Origin: Phycisphaerae bacterium
GTDB lineage: Bacteria; Planctomycetota; Phycisphaerae; UBA1845
Length of the DNA stretch: 64,000 nucleotides
Assembly (NCBI GenBank): GCA_013360585.1
Contig: JABWBH010000008.1
Location: forward strand, 47,960-111,959
Direction: 5' to 3'
The notes beneath the pieces are model-generated. The model was not told the origin of the DNA, made no database searches, and saw only the letters and a program-made list of their open reading frames with translations. Below, one piece after another: positions 34,716 to 43,923 of this stretch. Position numbers and translations under genes: made by a program. Each line of letters starts with the position of its first letter. The stretch's first letter is position 1.

Positions 34716-37037
34716 TCAGCAGCCGTCGGACGGAGCGAGAGCCGAACCGCCTTGTGCCGCGCCCGACACCGTCGCCTTCGGCGCCTGAATCAGCACCGCC
34801 TCACCGTCAACTTCGATCAGGATGTCGCCTTTGAGCGACGCGCAGCCCTGACGGTTCTGGGCGGTGAGCTTCGCCAGCAGCGAGAAATACTCGGGCGAGC
34901 CGAAGGTCACGACGCGCTTCGGTTCAGCGCCGGCGACGCGTTGCGCGATCCGGCTGTCCACCCACGTCCCGCCGCGCTGGAAGAACGCCCGGTCGTTGAC
35001 CTGCTGGACGGCGGCGATCTCGACGCGGTTCATGCTCGCGTCCCAGAACCGGTTCGAGTAGTTCGAGCACGACTGCATCACCTGGGCGTTGTAGTTCTCC
35101 GCCTGATTCACCGCGCTGATTCCGCTGCGCACGCCGGCCGCACGCTGCTGAAGCACTTGCGCGGCGGATGCATGCAGGACGTCGTGCTTCGACAGGTCCG
35201 TCCCTTCCTCGGCTAGGAACGCCGTGTACTCAGTCAGGACGCCGAACTCGGTCGAGAGCCGGACGATCTCGTCCACCAGTTCCCGGGTGCGCGGATCCTG
35301 GTGTAATGCGGCGACGGCGCCAGGGTCGCCGCCGAGCTGCCGGATCGCATCGGCGAGCTGGGCCACGCGGCGCGTCGCCCACAACCGCGGGACGAAGCTG
35401 TTCTTCGTGGTCGCCTTGTCCAAGGCGAAGGTGAAGTCGAAGGTCCGCGGCTTCCCGAAGTGCTGTCCGGCCAGGCGGAACCGAAGCGGTTCGTCGCCGA
35501 GGTACCGGCCGAGGAGAACGAGCTGATCTCCGTCAAAAAGATCGGGGAGACGGTCGGGGATGAGGTCCGCGACGACCGCACCGGACACGCCGCTGGCCGC
35601 GGAGGCGGTCAGAACGGCGTCGGTGAGGACCGGGCCTTGAAGACGCCGGTAAACCTCCGCGACCTTGATTTCGACGTCTTCGTCCGGCTGCACAAACGTC
35701 GAAGTCGCCCGGGTGTCCGCAGCGACTTTCTGAAGCAGCGGAGCGTTCACGTCATATCCGACGCCGAACGTGAAGACACGGCGCTGATGAGGGTTGGCCT
35801 TGACGACCACGTCGCGGATCGCGCTCTCCGCGGTCTGACCGACGGTGGCTAGTCCATCCGTGAGAAAGAGGACTAGCGGCAAGCTGCCCGACGCGGCTGG
35901 TTGCCGCAGCGACTCCAGCAAGGCGTCGTGAATGTTGGTTCCGCCGACGGCTTGCACCCCGTCGAGGAATTCGCAAGCCTTTTTTACAGATTCTGCGGAT
36001 TTTGCGACCGGGACGGGGGCGAACGAGATCACCGAATCCGAGTAAACAAGGAGGTTGAAGGTCTCGCCTTCGTTGAGCGCTCCGATGATCTGCCGGGCGG
36101 CTTCCTTCGCCTGCTCGATCTTGCCGCCGCGCATGCTTCCGGAGCGGTCCAGCACGATCGTCATCTCCCGTTTCACTCCGGTCTCGACTCCGCCGCTGCG
36201 CGCGGGAACGCCTGCAAGAAGCAGGAAATATCCGCCCTTGCCGTCGCTATCGGGGTACGCCAGAAGCGAGGCGGACAAATCCCCCCCCAGCAGGTAGGAA
36301 AGTCGGAATGAGCCGGGTTCCGTCGAAGCTCCGGGCGCCAGACTGACGAAGTATCGCCCGTCCGCATTCCGCTGCGTCCGAACCGGGTGGCTGGGCGAGT
36401 ACGCCGTGCAGAGCGGGCGGCGGGTGCGAATCTGCATTTCGACCGACCACGGAATCTGCTGCCCGAGGGACTCAGATCGCGGTAACACGTAGTCGACGCG
36501 ATCGCCGTCCGCCGCGAGCACCTGCTCGTAGGTCAGGCGCACGCGCTGACGTCCGCCGGCCTCAACCGGAAACACGCTGGACCGCACGAGGTTCAACCCG
36601 ACAAACTCGAGCAGGGCCGGGTCTCGAACGTCCGCGACGATGCGCTCATACATCCGTCGCGCGTCGTCTGCCGGCAGCAGGACGGCCGACGCCTCGGGCG
36701 AGGCGCCGTCGAACGCAAACCCCCGGACCGCGGCGCCCTCGGGCACGGGAACGAGCAACTCGGCCTCGATCCTTCGTCCCGTCTCGTTCACCAGATGCAC
36801 GTCGAGCACCGTGGTGGCGACCTGCTCGACGACGTCGATCTTTGCGTCCACCTTCTCAATCCCCAGCGCTTCGTGCGCGCCGGTGCAGTAAGCGCGGCTT
36901 TGCGGGATCACGGTGTTTCCCGCCCAGGGCCGCGTTGATCCCTGAGCGACCGTCTGTGCAGACGCGAGGGGCGTTGCGGCGAGCGTCGCCGCAACGAGCG
37001 TCGTGCTGAACGAGACTCCGAGCCGACCTGCAATCAT
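34716..37037 (-). CDS. Exported VIT and von Willebrand factor A domain protein
   Basis: Signal peptide (about residues 1-27). A VIT domain (about residues 55-190) is followed by a VWA domain with an intact metal-ion site (TIVLDRSGSMRGGK ... GGTNIHDALL ... LFLTDG). The long C-terminal part contains an alpha-helical segment (TRELVDEIVRLSTEFGVLTEYTAFLAEE), as in the bacterial inter-alpha-trypsin-inhibitor heavy-chain-like family. It ends with a Cys (ALAPSDGC). Relatives are surface or periplasmic proteins with adhesion or scaffold roles; none is enzymatic. AAAGGAG lies 7 nt before ATG 37037. It converges with the secretin gene. Confidence 0.92.
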   Translation of the reverse strand: MIAGRLGVSFSTTLVAATLAATPLASAQTVAQGSTRPWAGNTVIPQSRAYCTGAHEALGIEKVDAKIDVVEQVATTVLDVHLVNETGRRIEAELLVPVPEGAAVRGFAFDGASPEASAVLLPADDARRMYERIVADVRDPALLEFVGLNLVRSSVFPVEAGGRQRVRLTYEQVLAADGDRVDYVLPRSESLGQQIPWSVEMQIRTRRPLCTAYSPSHPVRTQRNADGRYFVSLAPGASTEPGSFRLSYLLGGDLSASLLAYPDSDGKGGYFLLLAGVPARSGGVETGVKREMTIVLDRSGSMRGGKIEQAKEAARQIIGALNEGETFNLLVYSDSVISFAPVPVAKSAESVKKACEFLDGVQAVGGTNIHDALLESLRQPAASGSLPLVLFLTDGLATVGQTAESAIRDVVVKANPHQRRVFTFGVGYDVNAPLLQKVAADTRATSTFVQPDEDVEIKVAEVYRRLQGPVLTDAVLTASAASGVSGAVVADLIPDRLPDLFDGDQLVLLGRYLGDEPLRFRLAGQHFGKPRTFDFTFALDKATTKNSFVPRLWATRRVAQLADAIRQLGGDPGAVAALHQDPRTRELVDEIVRLSTEFGVLTEYTAFLAEEGTDLSKHDVLHASAAQVLQQRAAGVRSGISAVNQAENYNAQVMQSCSNYSNRFWDASMNRVEIAAVQQVNDRAFFQRGGTWVDSRIAQRVAGAEPKRVVTFGSPEYFSLLAKLTAQNRQGCASLKGDILIEVDGEAVLIQAPKATVSGAAQGGSALAPSDGC

Positions 37038-37250
37038 GTGTTTCTCCTTTCAAGACTGAACATGCATCGACTGCACACATCGTCAACATAACCCGTGTTC
37101 CAGCGGCGAGGCGTAATGAGTCGGTAACGACATCCTTGGGAGTGTCGGCTTGATGCGCGGGGGTTACGTCACCGTTGCGCGGGTGTTGCGCGGCGAGAGG
37201 ACCGAGGCGTCTGTGTCGCACGGCGACGCTGGACCGCTTAAACTCGCGGC

Positions 37251-38852
37251 GTGTCAGACCTCCGTCGCATTGTCGGAACCACGCGGGTCATCGCGCTGCT
37301 GACGCTGGGCTCACGCCTCGTCGGACTGGCGCGCGAGATGACGTTCGCGCATTTCTTCAGCGCCGGCCCCGTGCTCTCGGCGTTCCGGGTTGCGTTCATG
37401 ATCCCCAACGTGGCGCGGCGTCTTTTCGGCGAAGGTGCGCTGTCATCGTCGCTTGTACCGGTGCTGACGGACGTGATTCATCGGGAGGGCGACGAGGCCG
37501 GGCGGCGTCTCAGCGGCGCGATCCTCGTCCTTCTGACGGCGACACTGACCGTCCTGACGATCCTTGCGGAGGTCGCCCTGGCGATCGCGATGCGCTGGAC
37601 TCCCGAGCCGGCCCTGAAACTGACGGCGATGCTTCTGCCTTACATGCTGCTGATCTGCGTGACGGCTACGGCGGGGGGCGTGCTCAACGTTCGGGGGCAT
37701 TTCGCTTCGCCCGCGGCGGCGCCGGTCATTATGAATCTTGCGCTGATTGCCGGAGCGTTGTTCGGGGCGCGCGGGCTGAGGCTTGCGGATTTCGAGTTGA
37801 TGACCGTTGTGTGCGGAGCGACGCTGGTTTCCGGTGTTGTGCAGGTGTTCTGGCAGCTTGCGGCGCTTCAGCGCGTCGGGTTCACGCCGCGGCTGGTCTG
37901 GGATACCCGCTCGGAAGCCGTGCGTCGGGTCTTCTCGATGATGGGTCCGATGATTCTCGGGCTTTCGACCGTGCAGGTCAGTTCCGTCGCGGATTACCTG
38001 ATCGCCTATCTGGCGGTGACGAACGAGGCCGGGGAGCGCGTCGGTCCGGCCGTTCTCGGGTACGCGCAGTATCTGTATCAGCTTCCGCTCGGTGTTTTCG
38101 GGATTGCGCTCGCCACGGCCGTGTTCCCGGTGATGTCAACGCGGGCGGCGGCGGACGACGGGGCGGGACTGGCGGAGGTGTTTTCGCGCGGCATGAGGCT
38201 GTCGATGTTCATTTCGCTGCCGTCGGCTGCGGGGATGATCGTCATCGCCGAACCGATCGTACGGACGTTGTTCGAACGCGGCGCATTCGGCCGCGATGAC
38301 ACGGCGCGCGTCGCTGGTGCGGTCGTTTGCTACGCGATCGGGATCCCCGCTTACGGCGCGCTGCACGTCATCGTCCGCGCCTTTTACGCCTTGAAGGACA
38401 GCGCAACGCCGATGCGGATCGCGGCGATGGTGGTCGGGTTGAATCTCGTGCTCGGCACCTTGCTGGTTCTGACGCCGCTTCAGGAACGCGGCATCGCGTT
38501 GGCGACCGCGGCCACCGCGAGTCTTCAGGTTGTGCTCCTCGCGCGGCGTCTGCGCCAGCGGCTTCCGGAGGTTCGCTGGCGCCCGATCCTTCGCAGTACG
38601 GCGAGGCAGTTGGGCGCAACCGGGGTGATGTCGGCGGCGCTGCTGCTCGTGCCGCGAGTCGAGGGAGCGTGGCGGATCGTGTCTCGCTGGGATGCGGTCG
38701 AACTGGGGTACCTGGTCTTCGTTGGTTTGACGGGTTATGCGGCCTGCGGTCTGCTGTTTCGGATCGACGAGATGAGCATGCTCATCTCCCGCGACGGCGC
38801 GGCGCCAGTCCGGGATCGAAGCGGCACGGGGGAGGAAGCGGATCATGCCTGA
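37251..38852 (+). CDS. murJ: Lipid II flippase MurJ
   Basis: A 533-residue, about 14-segment MOP-superfamily transporter. The N-terminal signature is TRVIALLTLGSRLVGLAREMTFAHFFSAG with 'AFRVAFMIPNVARRLFGEGALSSSLVPV'. 'PLGVFGIALATAVFPVMS' and 'LFERGAFGRDDTARVAGAVVCYAIGIPAYGALHVIVRAFYALKD' follow. It moves the peptidoglycan precursor lipid II across the inner membrane. GTG 37251 has no ribosome site, but a -10-like TAAACT (37239-37244) ends 6 nt before it, so a leaderless transcript is possible. It overlaps mutM by 8 nt. Confidence 0.95.
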   Translation: MSDLRRIVGTTRVIALLTLGSRLVGLAREMTFAHFFSAGPVLSAFRVAFMIPNVARRLFGEGALSSSLVPVLTDVIHREGDEAGRRLSGAILVLLTATLTVLTILAEVALAIAMRWTPEPALKLTAMLLPYMLLICVTATAGGVLNVRGHFASPAAAPVIMNLALIAGALFGARGLRLADFELMTVVCGATLVSGVVQVFWQLAALQRVGFTPRLVWDTRSEAVRRVFSMMGPMILGLSTVQVSSVADYLIAYLAVTNEAGERVGPAVLGYAQYLYQLPLGVFGIALATAVFPVMSTRAAADDGAGLAEVFSRGMRLSMFISLPSAAGMIVIAEPIVRTLFERGAFGRDDTARVAGAVVCYAIGIPAYGALHVIVRAFYALKDSATPMRIAAMVVGLNLVLGTLLVLTPLQERGIALATAATASLQVVLLARRLRQRLPEVRWRPILRSTARQLGATGVMSAALLLVPRVEGAWRIVSRWDAVELGYLVFVGLTGYAACGLLFRIDEMSMLISRDGAAPVRDRSGTGEEADHA

Positions 38853-39768
38853 GCTGCCCGAGGTGGAGAGCATCGTGCGCCAGTTGAGTCCCGCGTTGAC
38901 GGGGCGGCACGTGCGCGCGGTCGAGATGGCGCGGCGCGATATCGTCCGCGGAGGTCCGCATGCTCTTGAGGACGTGCTGCCCGGGCGCGAGGTTCGCGCG
39001 GTGACGCGGCGGGCGAAGCGGATCCAGATCGAACTGGAGGGCGGTGTGCTTGCGTTTCACCTCGGGATGAGCGGTCGGCTGACGTTGGCGGCGGCAGCCG
39101 CCCCGGTGGAAAAGCACACGCATGTGCGCATCCGCCTCGACGGCGGAGACGAAGAGCTGCGCTTTCGCGACCCGCGGCGCTTCGGCGGGATCTGGTTTCT
39201 CGAGAACGCCACGACGGGACAAGGACGCTTCTTCGGCGAGGTCGGGCCCGAACCGCTCGAGTTGCCGCTCAAAGACTTCCGCGCGATCCTGCGGCGTTCG
39301 CGGCGACAGGTCAAAGCCGCGTTGCTCGATCAATCCATCATTGCGGGGTTGGGCAACATCTACGCGGACGAAGCGCTTTTCGACGCCGGCGTTCATCCGC
39401 TACGGCGGACGGACACGCTCGGAGACGACGAGGCGAGGAGACTGCTGGCGTCGATCAAGAAGGTTCTCCGTCGCGCGATCCGCTGCAACGGCTCGACGCT
39501 CAGCGACTACCGCCGCGCTGACGGGTCGGAAGGCGATTTTCAGCGGTTTCATCGGGTCTACCGGAAGACGGGCGAAGCCTGTCCGAACTGCGGAGAGGTC
39601 ATTGCACGCCTCGTGGCGGCGGGGCGCTCAACGCACCTGTGCCCGCGTTGTCAGCCCGCTCCGCAGGCGGTCGTCAACCTGAAAGCTCGTGCTCGAACGC
39701 CTCGACGATCGATCGAGCGCGGTCGGCGTCTTCTTTCGACACCCAGATCTCCGGAACGGCAACGTTGA
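38845..39768 (+). CDS. mutM: Formamidopyrimidine-DNA glycosylase MutM (Fpg)
   Basis: Begins MPELPEVE, with the catalytic Pro and Glu at the N-terminus. 'LAFHLGMSGRL' and 'LRFRDPRRFGG' follow, then the helix-two-turn-helix 'IAGLGNIYADEALFDAGVHPLR' and the zinc finger C-x2-C...C-x2-C (CPNCGEV ... HLCPRCQ, codons 39583-39658). It excises oxidised purines such as 8-oxoguanine. It starts within the murJ 3' end (8-nt overlap), so it is co-translated. Odd point: the usual protein ends at the zinc finger, but here the frame runs on for about 36 residues rich in Arg, antisense to the small gene at 39674-39895. Confidence 0.95.
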   Translation: MPELPEVESIVRQLSPALTGRHVRAVEMARRDIVRGGPHALEDVLPGREVRAVTRRAKRIQIELEGGVLAFHLGMSGRLTLAAAAAPVEKHTHVRIRLDGGDEELRFRDPRRFGGIWFLENATTGQGRFFGEVGPEPLELPLKDFRAILRRSRRQVKAALLDQSIIAGLGNIYADEALFDAGVHPLRRTDTLGDDEARRLLASIKKVLRRAIRCNGSTLSDYRRADGSEGDFQRFHRVYRKTGEACPNCGEVIARLVAAGRSTHLCPRCQPAPQAVVNLKARARTPRRSIERGRRLLSTPRSPERQR

Positions 39769-39895
39769 AGGCCACCTCGCCGACGACACTGGCGAGAGGC
39801 TGGTTGAACATGGCGCTGCGGATGCCGGCTTCGTCGAGGCGCATCTGAAGCATCGCAAGCAGGGACGGATCGTTTGAGGCGTACACGCGCGTCAT
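39674..39895 (-). CDS. DUF2007-like small protein (putative signal-transducing protein)
   Basis: From ATG 39895 a 73-residue product: MTRVYASNDPSLLAMLQMRL, then EAGIRSAMFNQPLA...VPEIWVSKEDADRARSIVEAFE. The pattern of an N-terminal strand, 'L...L...L..AGI...', and a final 'V...D...A..I...F' helix is that of DUF2007, a ferredoxin-like fold of unknown role. It lies 31 nt downstream of the TolC-like gene and is probably in its operon. Its last 95 bases overlap the mutM 3' end on the opposite strand. Confidence 0.8.
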   Translation of the reverse strand: MTRVYASNDPSLLAMLQMRLDEAGIRSAMFNQPLASVVGEVAFNVAVPEIWVSKEDADRARSIVEAFEHELSG

Positions 39896-39926
39896 GCGAG
39901 AAGTGTGCCGCCGCCCGCCGCACGGG

Positions 39927-41924
39927 TCAAGATCCGTCATCTTTCCGGGCGCCGACCGGAGGAATCGGCTCGAAGATGATCTGACCGTCGTCGTCAATGC
40001 GCAGGGTGTCCGTGGCGAGACGGAACTCAAGGATTGCGGCGCGGTACTGCGCCTGCGCGGCGGCGAAGCGGTTGCGGGCGTCGAGGAGTTCGTTCTGGGC
40101 GTCGACGAGATCCTGGTTGGTCGCGCGGCCGACCTTGTTGAGCGCGTCAGCGCCTTCGTATCGCTCGATGTTCGCCCGGACGCTGATGCGCTGAATCTCC
40201 TGGTTGGCGCGGGCCTGCTCGATGCGCCGCAGGGCCCGGCGGACTTCCGCTCGGACGCGCTCCTCAGCTTCAACGTAATCACGCTCGCTGCGTCGTTGCG
40301 CGACGACGGACTCGCGGTAGGCGTTGCGCTCCGTCATGCGGTCATCGAGCCGCAGTTCAACCAGTCCGCGCCAGGTCGCCCGCTCGGTGTTGTAAGAGGT
40401 CGAGTTCTTCCGCGCCGGGTCGGTCGCAAGCGACAGGCTACCGGAAAGATTCAGGTCCGGGAGCAGGTTGTTGCGCGCCACGATCGACCCGCGCTGGGCG
40501 TCGCTGATCCGGTCAAGCTCGGTCAGCAGGTCGAGCCGGTGACGCCGGGCCGCATCCACCGCCTGATCGAGCGTCACCTGCGGCAGGAGGCGTTCGATCG
40601 ACTGCCCGATCGGGTCATCCTCCTGCGGAACGACGTCAAAAGGCTCCGCAACCGGCATGCCGATCAGGATCTTGAATTGATCCTTCGCGGATTCGTAGGC
40701 CTCCAGCGCGTCCTGCACGTTACTCTCGGCTGCGCGAAAGCTGGATTCGACGCGCGTCACCTCGAAAAGCGCCATCTGGTTGTGCTGCTGGAAGCTGAGG
40801 GCGCGCTGATAGTTGAGCCAGAGCGCTTCGCGCGTGGCTTCGGCGTTGATGATCGATGCCTGCGCCTGCTGAAGGTCGAAATACGTGGTGGCGATCTGGA
40901 CGACGAACTGTCGGCGGAAGCGTTCGTACTGTCGGACGGCGTAGATCAGGGCGCGCTCCGCGGCGTAGCGCGACTCCTGCGCGACGCGCCCGGCGCCGCG
41001 GAAGAGCGGCACGTTCGCCTCGAGGATGAACTGTCCGCTTTCGCCGGAGGTGATGTGCTCTCCCAGATCGCGCATGAGTGTGTTCAGGAGGCGGGCGGTG
41101 ACGTCGCCGCCCAGCGGCAGGCGCTGGCGCATCGCCACCTCGGACACCGTCGTCATCGCCCGGTCAAAGTCCCGAACCTGGCCGTAATCGGCGAACTCGG
41201 CGCTGATCGCGGCCTCGAACTGCGGCGTCCAGAGGTGACGCTCCAGCGAGAGATCCAGCGCCGCCAGGTAAAGCTCCTCCTTGGCGGTCTGGAGGTCGCG
41301 GGCGTGCCGCATCGCGTAAGCGACGGTCTCCGGGATCGGCATCGGCTGCGTCGGCTCAAACCGCGTGTAAGGCGGGCGCGCCGTCGGGGGTTCGGCGCCG
41401 GGCGGTGCGGCGCCGGGCGGCGAGTCGACGTCCTCCTGCGCCGCCGGCGGCGCATCGGTGTCCGTATCTTCAGGGGTCGGGGCATCCGCGTTGTTCGGGA
41501 GTAGCGGTGCCTCTGCATCAGAAGCAGGCATTGTTGGGGTCTCGCCGGGTATCGTGGGGTCGGCGGACGCTTCTGCGATCGGCGCCGTCTTTGCCCCCTC
41601 GCCGGTGGCGCCGGCTTTGGGTTCCGGGGGAGGCGTCGCGGCATCGGCGGAAGCTTCACGTCGGACCTTGAAGGCGTCGGGAAGTTCCGGCGTCACCGGG
41701 TGCGGGACGTAGGCGTAAGGATCGCCGATCGAGGTTTTCTCGAGGCGGGCGACGGATTCGGGGCGGTCGATGCCGGTGTCGTGCGTTTCTCCGAGCGCGT
41801 CCATCTGGCGCTGGTGAATCAGCGCGTATGCGCGGCGGTCGGCGTCGTTGCGGACGGCCTGCTCGCATCCCGCAAGCGTCAGCAAGGTCGTGACGAACGT
41901 GATCGCGGACAAAGCTCGGATCAT
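39927..41924 (-). CDS. TolC-family outer-membrane efflux lipoprotein
   Basis: Lipobox LLTLAGC (Cys about residue 20) marks an outer-membrane lipoprotein. Residues about 90-200 form a Pro/Ala/Asp/Glu-rich low-complexity linker that ordinary TolC/OprM proteins lack. Two repeats of the TolC fold follow, each with long coiled-coil helices ('TYFDLQQAQASIINAEATREALWLNYQRALSFQQ', 'GRATNQDLVDAQNELLDARNRFAAAQAQYRAAILEF') and the typical 'LLPDLNLSGSLS' strand. It should be the outer-membrane duct of a tripartite exporter. The HlyD/ABC operon at 5871-9101 is a possible partner, but the distance makes this speculative. Confidence 0.92.
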   Translation of the reverse strand: MIRALSAITFVTTLLTLAGCEQAVRNDADRRAYALIHQRQMDALGETHDTGIDRPESVARLEKTSIGDPYAYVPHPVTPELPDAFKVRREASADAATPPPEPKAGATGEGAKTAPIAEASADPTIPGETPTMPASDAEAPLLPNNADAPTPEDTDTDAPPAAQEDVDSPPGAAPPGAEPPTARPPYTRFEPTQPMPIPETVAYAMRHARDLQTAKEELYLAALDLSLERHLWTPQFEAAISAEFADYGQVRDFDRAMTTVSEVAMRQRLPLGGDVTARLLNTLMRDLGEHITSGESGQFILEANVPLFRGAGRVAQESRYAAERALIYAVRQYERFRRQFVVQIATTYFDLQQAQASIINAEATREALWLNYQRALSFQQHNQMALFEVTRVESSFRAAESNVQDALEAYESAKDQFKILIGMPVAEPFDVVPQEDDPIGQSIERLLPQVTLDQAVDAARRHRLDLLTELDRISDAQRGSIVARNNLLPDLNLSGSLSLATDPARKNSTSYNTERATWRGLVELRLDDRMTERNAYRESVVAQRRSERDYVEAEERVRAEVRRALRRIEQARANQEIQRISVRANIERYEGADALNKVGRATNQDLVDAQNELLDARNRFAAAQAQYRAAILEFRLATDTLRIDDDGQIIFEPIPPVGARKDDGS

Positions 41925-41982
41925 GCGGGCACTTCAGAAACTCCGGGCTGCATTGTCAACCACCCGGTTGTAAAATCATTCG

Positions 41983-42759
41983 GTGGACGCAGGGACTCAG
42001 ACCGTATTGGACCGGGCGGCTGCAAGGATCCGGCATGCCGGAAGCGTTGCGGTGATGACCGGGGCTGGGATATCCGCCGAGAGCGGATTGTCCACGTTTC
42101 GCGGCGCCGGCGGACTGTGGGAGGGTTCCCCGGTTCAGGAGGTCGCGCATCCGGAGGGGTTCGCCCGCGACCCAGACCGGGTCTGGCGGTTTTACAACGC
42201 GCGGCGGCTTAATCTCCTGAAATGCGATCCGAACCCAGCGCATCACGCCCTCGTCCGGCTGGAGCGTTGCCGTCCGCGGTTTTCGCTGATCACCCAGAAC
42301 GTGGACGGACTGCATCGACGGGCGGGCAGTCGGAAAGTCATTGAACTGCACGGGAATATCTGGTTGAATGTCTGCATGCAATGTGCGTCGGTGGAGCATG
42401 TCGAGGCCCGCTGGCGGGCGTCGGTGCGGCCACCGGAAGAGTCGGGGACGTCACCGCACTGCGGGGCATGCGGCGCGTTGCTTCGTCCGGGGGTTGTCTG
42501 GTTCGGCGAGCATCTCCCCGCCGACGCCTTGAAGGAAGCGGATCGTGCGGTCCGGTCGTGCGATGTCATGCTCGTCATCGGAACCAGCAGCGTGGTGTAC
42601 CCTGCCGCGGCGCTCGCGCAGGTTGCGTCTGAATGCGGCGCGTTTGTGATCGAAATCAATCTTGAGCGAACGCCGCTGTCCGCGGCGGCGGACGCTGTGT
42701 TGATCGGAAAAGCAGGCGAGATACTGCCCGAACTGGTGAAGCGTGCCGAGCCCGCGTAA
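41983..42759 (+). CDS. NAD-dependent protein deacylase, sirtuin class III (CobB-like)
   Basis: Complete Sir2 core: NAD motif MTGAGISAESGLSTFRGAGGLW, TQNVDGLH, catalytic His in ELHG, zinc site C-x2-C ... C-x2-C (CMQCAS / CGACGA), VWFGE and IGTSSVVYPAA. The helix RFYNARR carries the Tyr-x2-Arg pair that in class III sirtuins binds acidic acyl groups, so desuccinylase/demalonylase activity beside deacetylation is likely. The GTG start at 41983 has no ribosome site, but TAAAAT (41971-41976) ends 6 nt before it, suggesting a leaderless mRNA. The thiamine phosphate synthase gene starts 36 nt downstream. Confidence 0.93.
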   Translation: MDAGTQTVLDRAAARIRHAGSVAVMTGAGISAESGLSTFRGAGGLWEGSPVQEVAHPEGFARDPDRVWRFYNARRLNLLKCDPNPAHHALVRLERCRPRFSLITQNVDGLHRRAGSRKVIELHGNIWLNVCMQCASVEHVEARWRASVRPPEESGTSPHCGACGALLRPGVVWFGEHLPADALKEADRAVRSCDVMLVIGTSSVVYPAAALAQVASECGAFVIEINLERTPLSAAADAVLIGKAGEILPELVKRAEPA

Positions 42760-42795
42760 CCCTGATGAAGATGTGCTTCGTCGAGACTTTCTCTT

Positions 42796-43923
42796 ATGAC
42801 TGGCGGTCATGCCGACCCTCTGATCCTTCGCATCCTCGACGCCAACCTCAACCGGGTGCGGGAGGGGCTGCGGGTGCTGGAGGAGCACGCGCGGTTCGTG
42901 CTGGAGGACGCGGCGCTGTCGCGGGCGTGCAAGGAGGCGCGGCATGAGGTGCGCGAACTTACCGCGATGCTGCCGTCCGATCTTGTGCGAACGCGAGACA
43001 TTGTCGGCGATGTCGGCGCCGGGATCAACACGCCCACCGAAGCGGCGAGGGCGGACGCCTCAGACGTCGCAACCGCCGCCGCAAAACGAACCCAGGAAGC
43101 GCTGCGCGTCATCGAAGAGTACGCGAAGGTGGTCTCGGCGGGGGCGGCGTCGCGGGTGGAGCGACTTCGTTACCTGGTTTACGAACTGGAGCTGCGTGTG
43201 CATCGACACGCCGTCGCCCGCGAGCGGCTTGGCGAGGCTCGGGTCTATGTCATCCTGACCGAGGCGTTGTGCCGAAAAGGGTGGCTGGAGACTGCGGAGG
43301 CGGTGCTTTCCGCGGGAGCGGAGATGCTTCAGTTGCGCGAGAAGACCCTCCCGGATCGGGAGTTGCTGGATCGGGCGAAGCGCCTGGCCGATCTTTGCCG
43401 GGGCCGGGGAAGGACATTCATCGTGAATGACCGTCCCGACATCGCCCGCCTTGCAAGGGCGGACGGCGCCCACGTCGGGCGGTCGGATCTTCCTGCGCCT
43501 CAGGTTCGACGGATTCTCGGTCCGCGCGGCCTGGTGGGCGTCAGCACGCATAACACACGGGAGCTTGAGGCATCCTTGTCAGAGGGACCGGACTACGTCG
43601 CGGTCGGACCGATGTTTCCGTCCTCGACAAAACCGCTGGGGGCGCCGGCGGGGCTGGAGGCGCTGCGGGAGGCGAGGAACGTCACAAGCCTGCCGCGCGT
43701 GGCGATCGGCGGCATCCGCCCGGACAACGCCGCGCGCGTGTGTGAGGCGGATCCGGAGGCGATCCTTTGCGTGTGTTCGGCGGTGATTTCGGAACCTTCG
43801 CCGGGCAGTGCGGTGGAAACGCTCCTTCGCGTGGTGCAGCGCGGCGGCGCGGATGAAAAAAGGACAGGCGCGACAAACGCTGCGCGCGAAGGGGGAAGCG
43901 TGCGGAGCAGGAATTGTGATTGA
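42796..43923 (+). CDS. thiE: Thiamine phosphate synthase with N-terminal ThiE-associated domain
   Basis: The C-terminal 210 residues are ThiE: LQLREKTLPDRELLDRAKRL (diphosphate/pyrimidine binding), 'FIVNDRPDIARLARADGAHVGRSDLP', 'VGVSTHNTRELEAS', 'DYVAVGPMFPSSTKP' and 'IGGIRPDNAARV'. It joins the pyrimidine (HMP-PP) and thiazole moieties of vitamin B1. The first 150 residues ('LRILDANLNRVREGLRVLEEHARFVLED ... TAAAKRTQEALRVIEEYAK') form the helical N-terminal domain seen in a subset of bacterial ThiE proteins, function unclear. About 30 residues of low-complexity tail follow ThiE. It sits between the sirtuin (36 nt) and the zinc-ribbon membrane gene (8-nt overlap). Confidence 0.92.
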   Translation: MTGGHADPLILRILDANLNRVREGLRVLEEHARFVLEDAALSRACKEARHEVRELTAMLPSDLVRTRDIVGDVGAGINTPTEAARADASDVATAAAKRTQEALRVIEEYAKVVSAGAASRVERLRYLVYELELRVHRHAVARERLGEARVYVILTEALCRKGWLETAEAVLSAGAEMLQLREKTLPDRELLDRAKRLADLCRGRGRTFIVNDRPDIARLARADGAHVGRSDLPAPQVRRILGPRGLVGVSTHNTRELEASLSEGPDYVAVGPMFPSSTKPLGAPAGLEALREARNVTSLPRVAIGGIRPDNAARVCEADPEAILCVCSAVISEPSPGSAVETLLRVVQRGGADEKRTGATNAAREGGSVRSRNCD

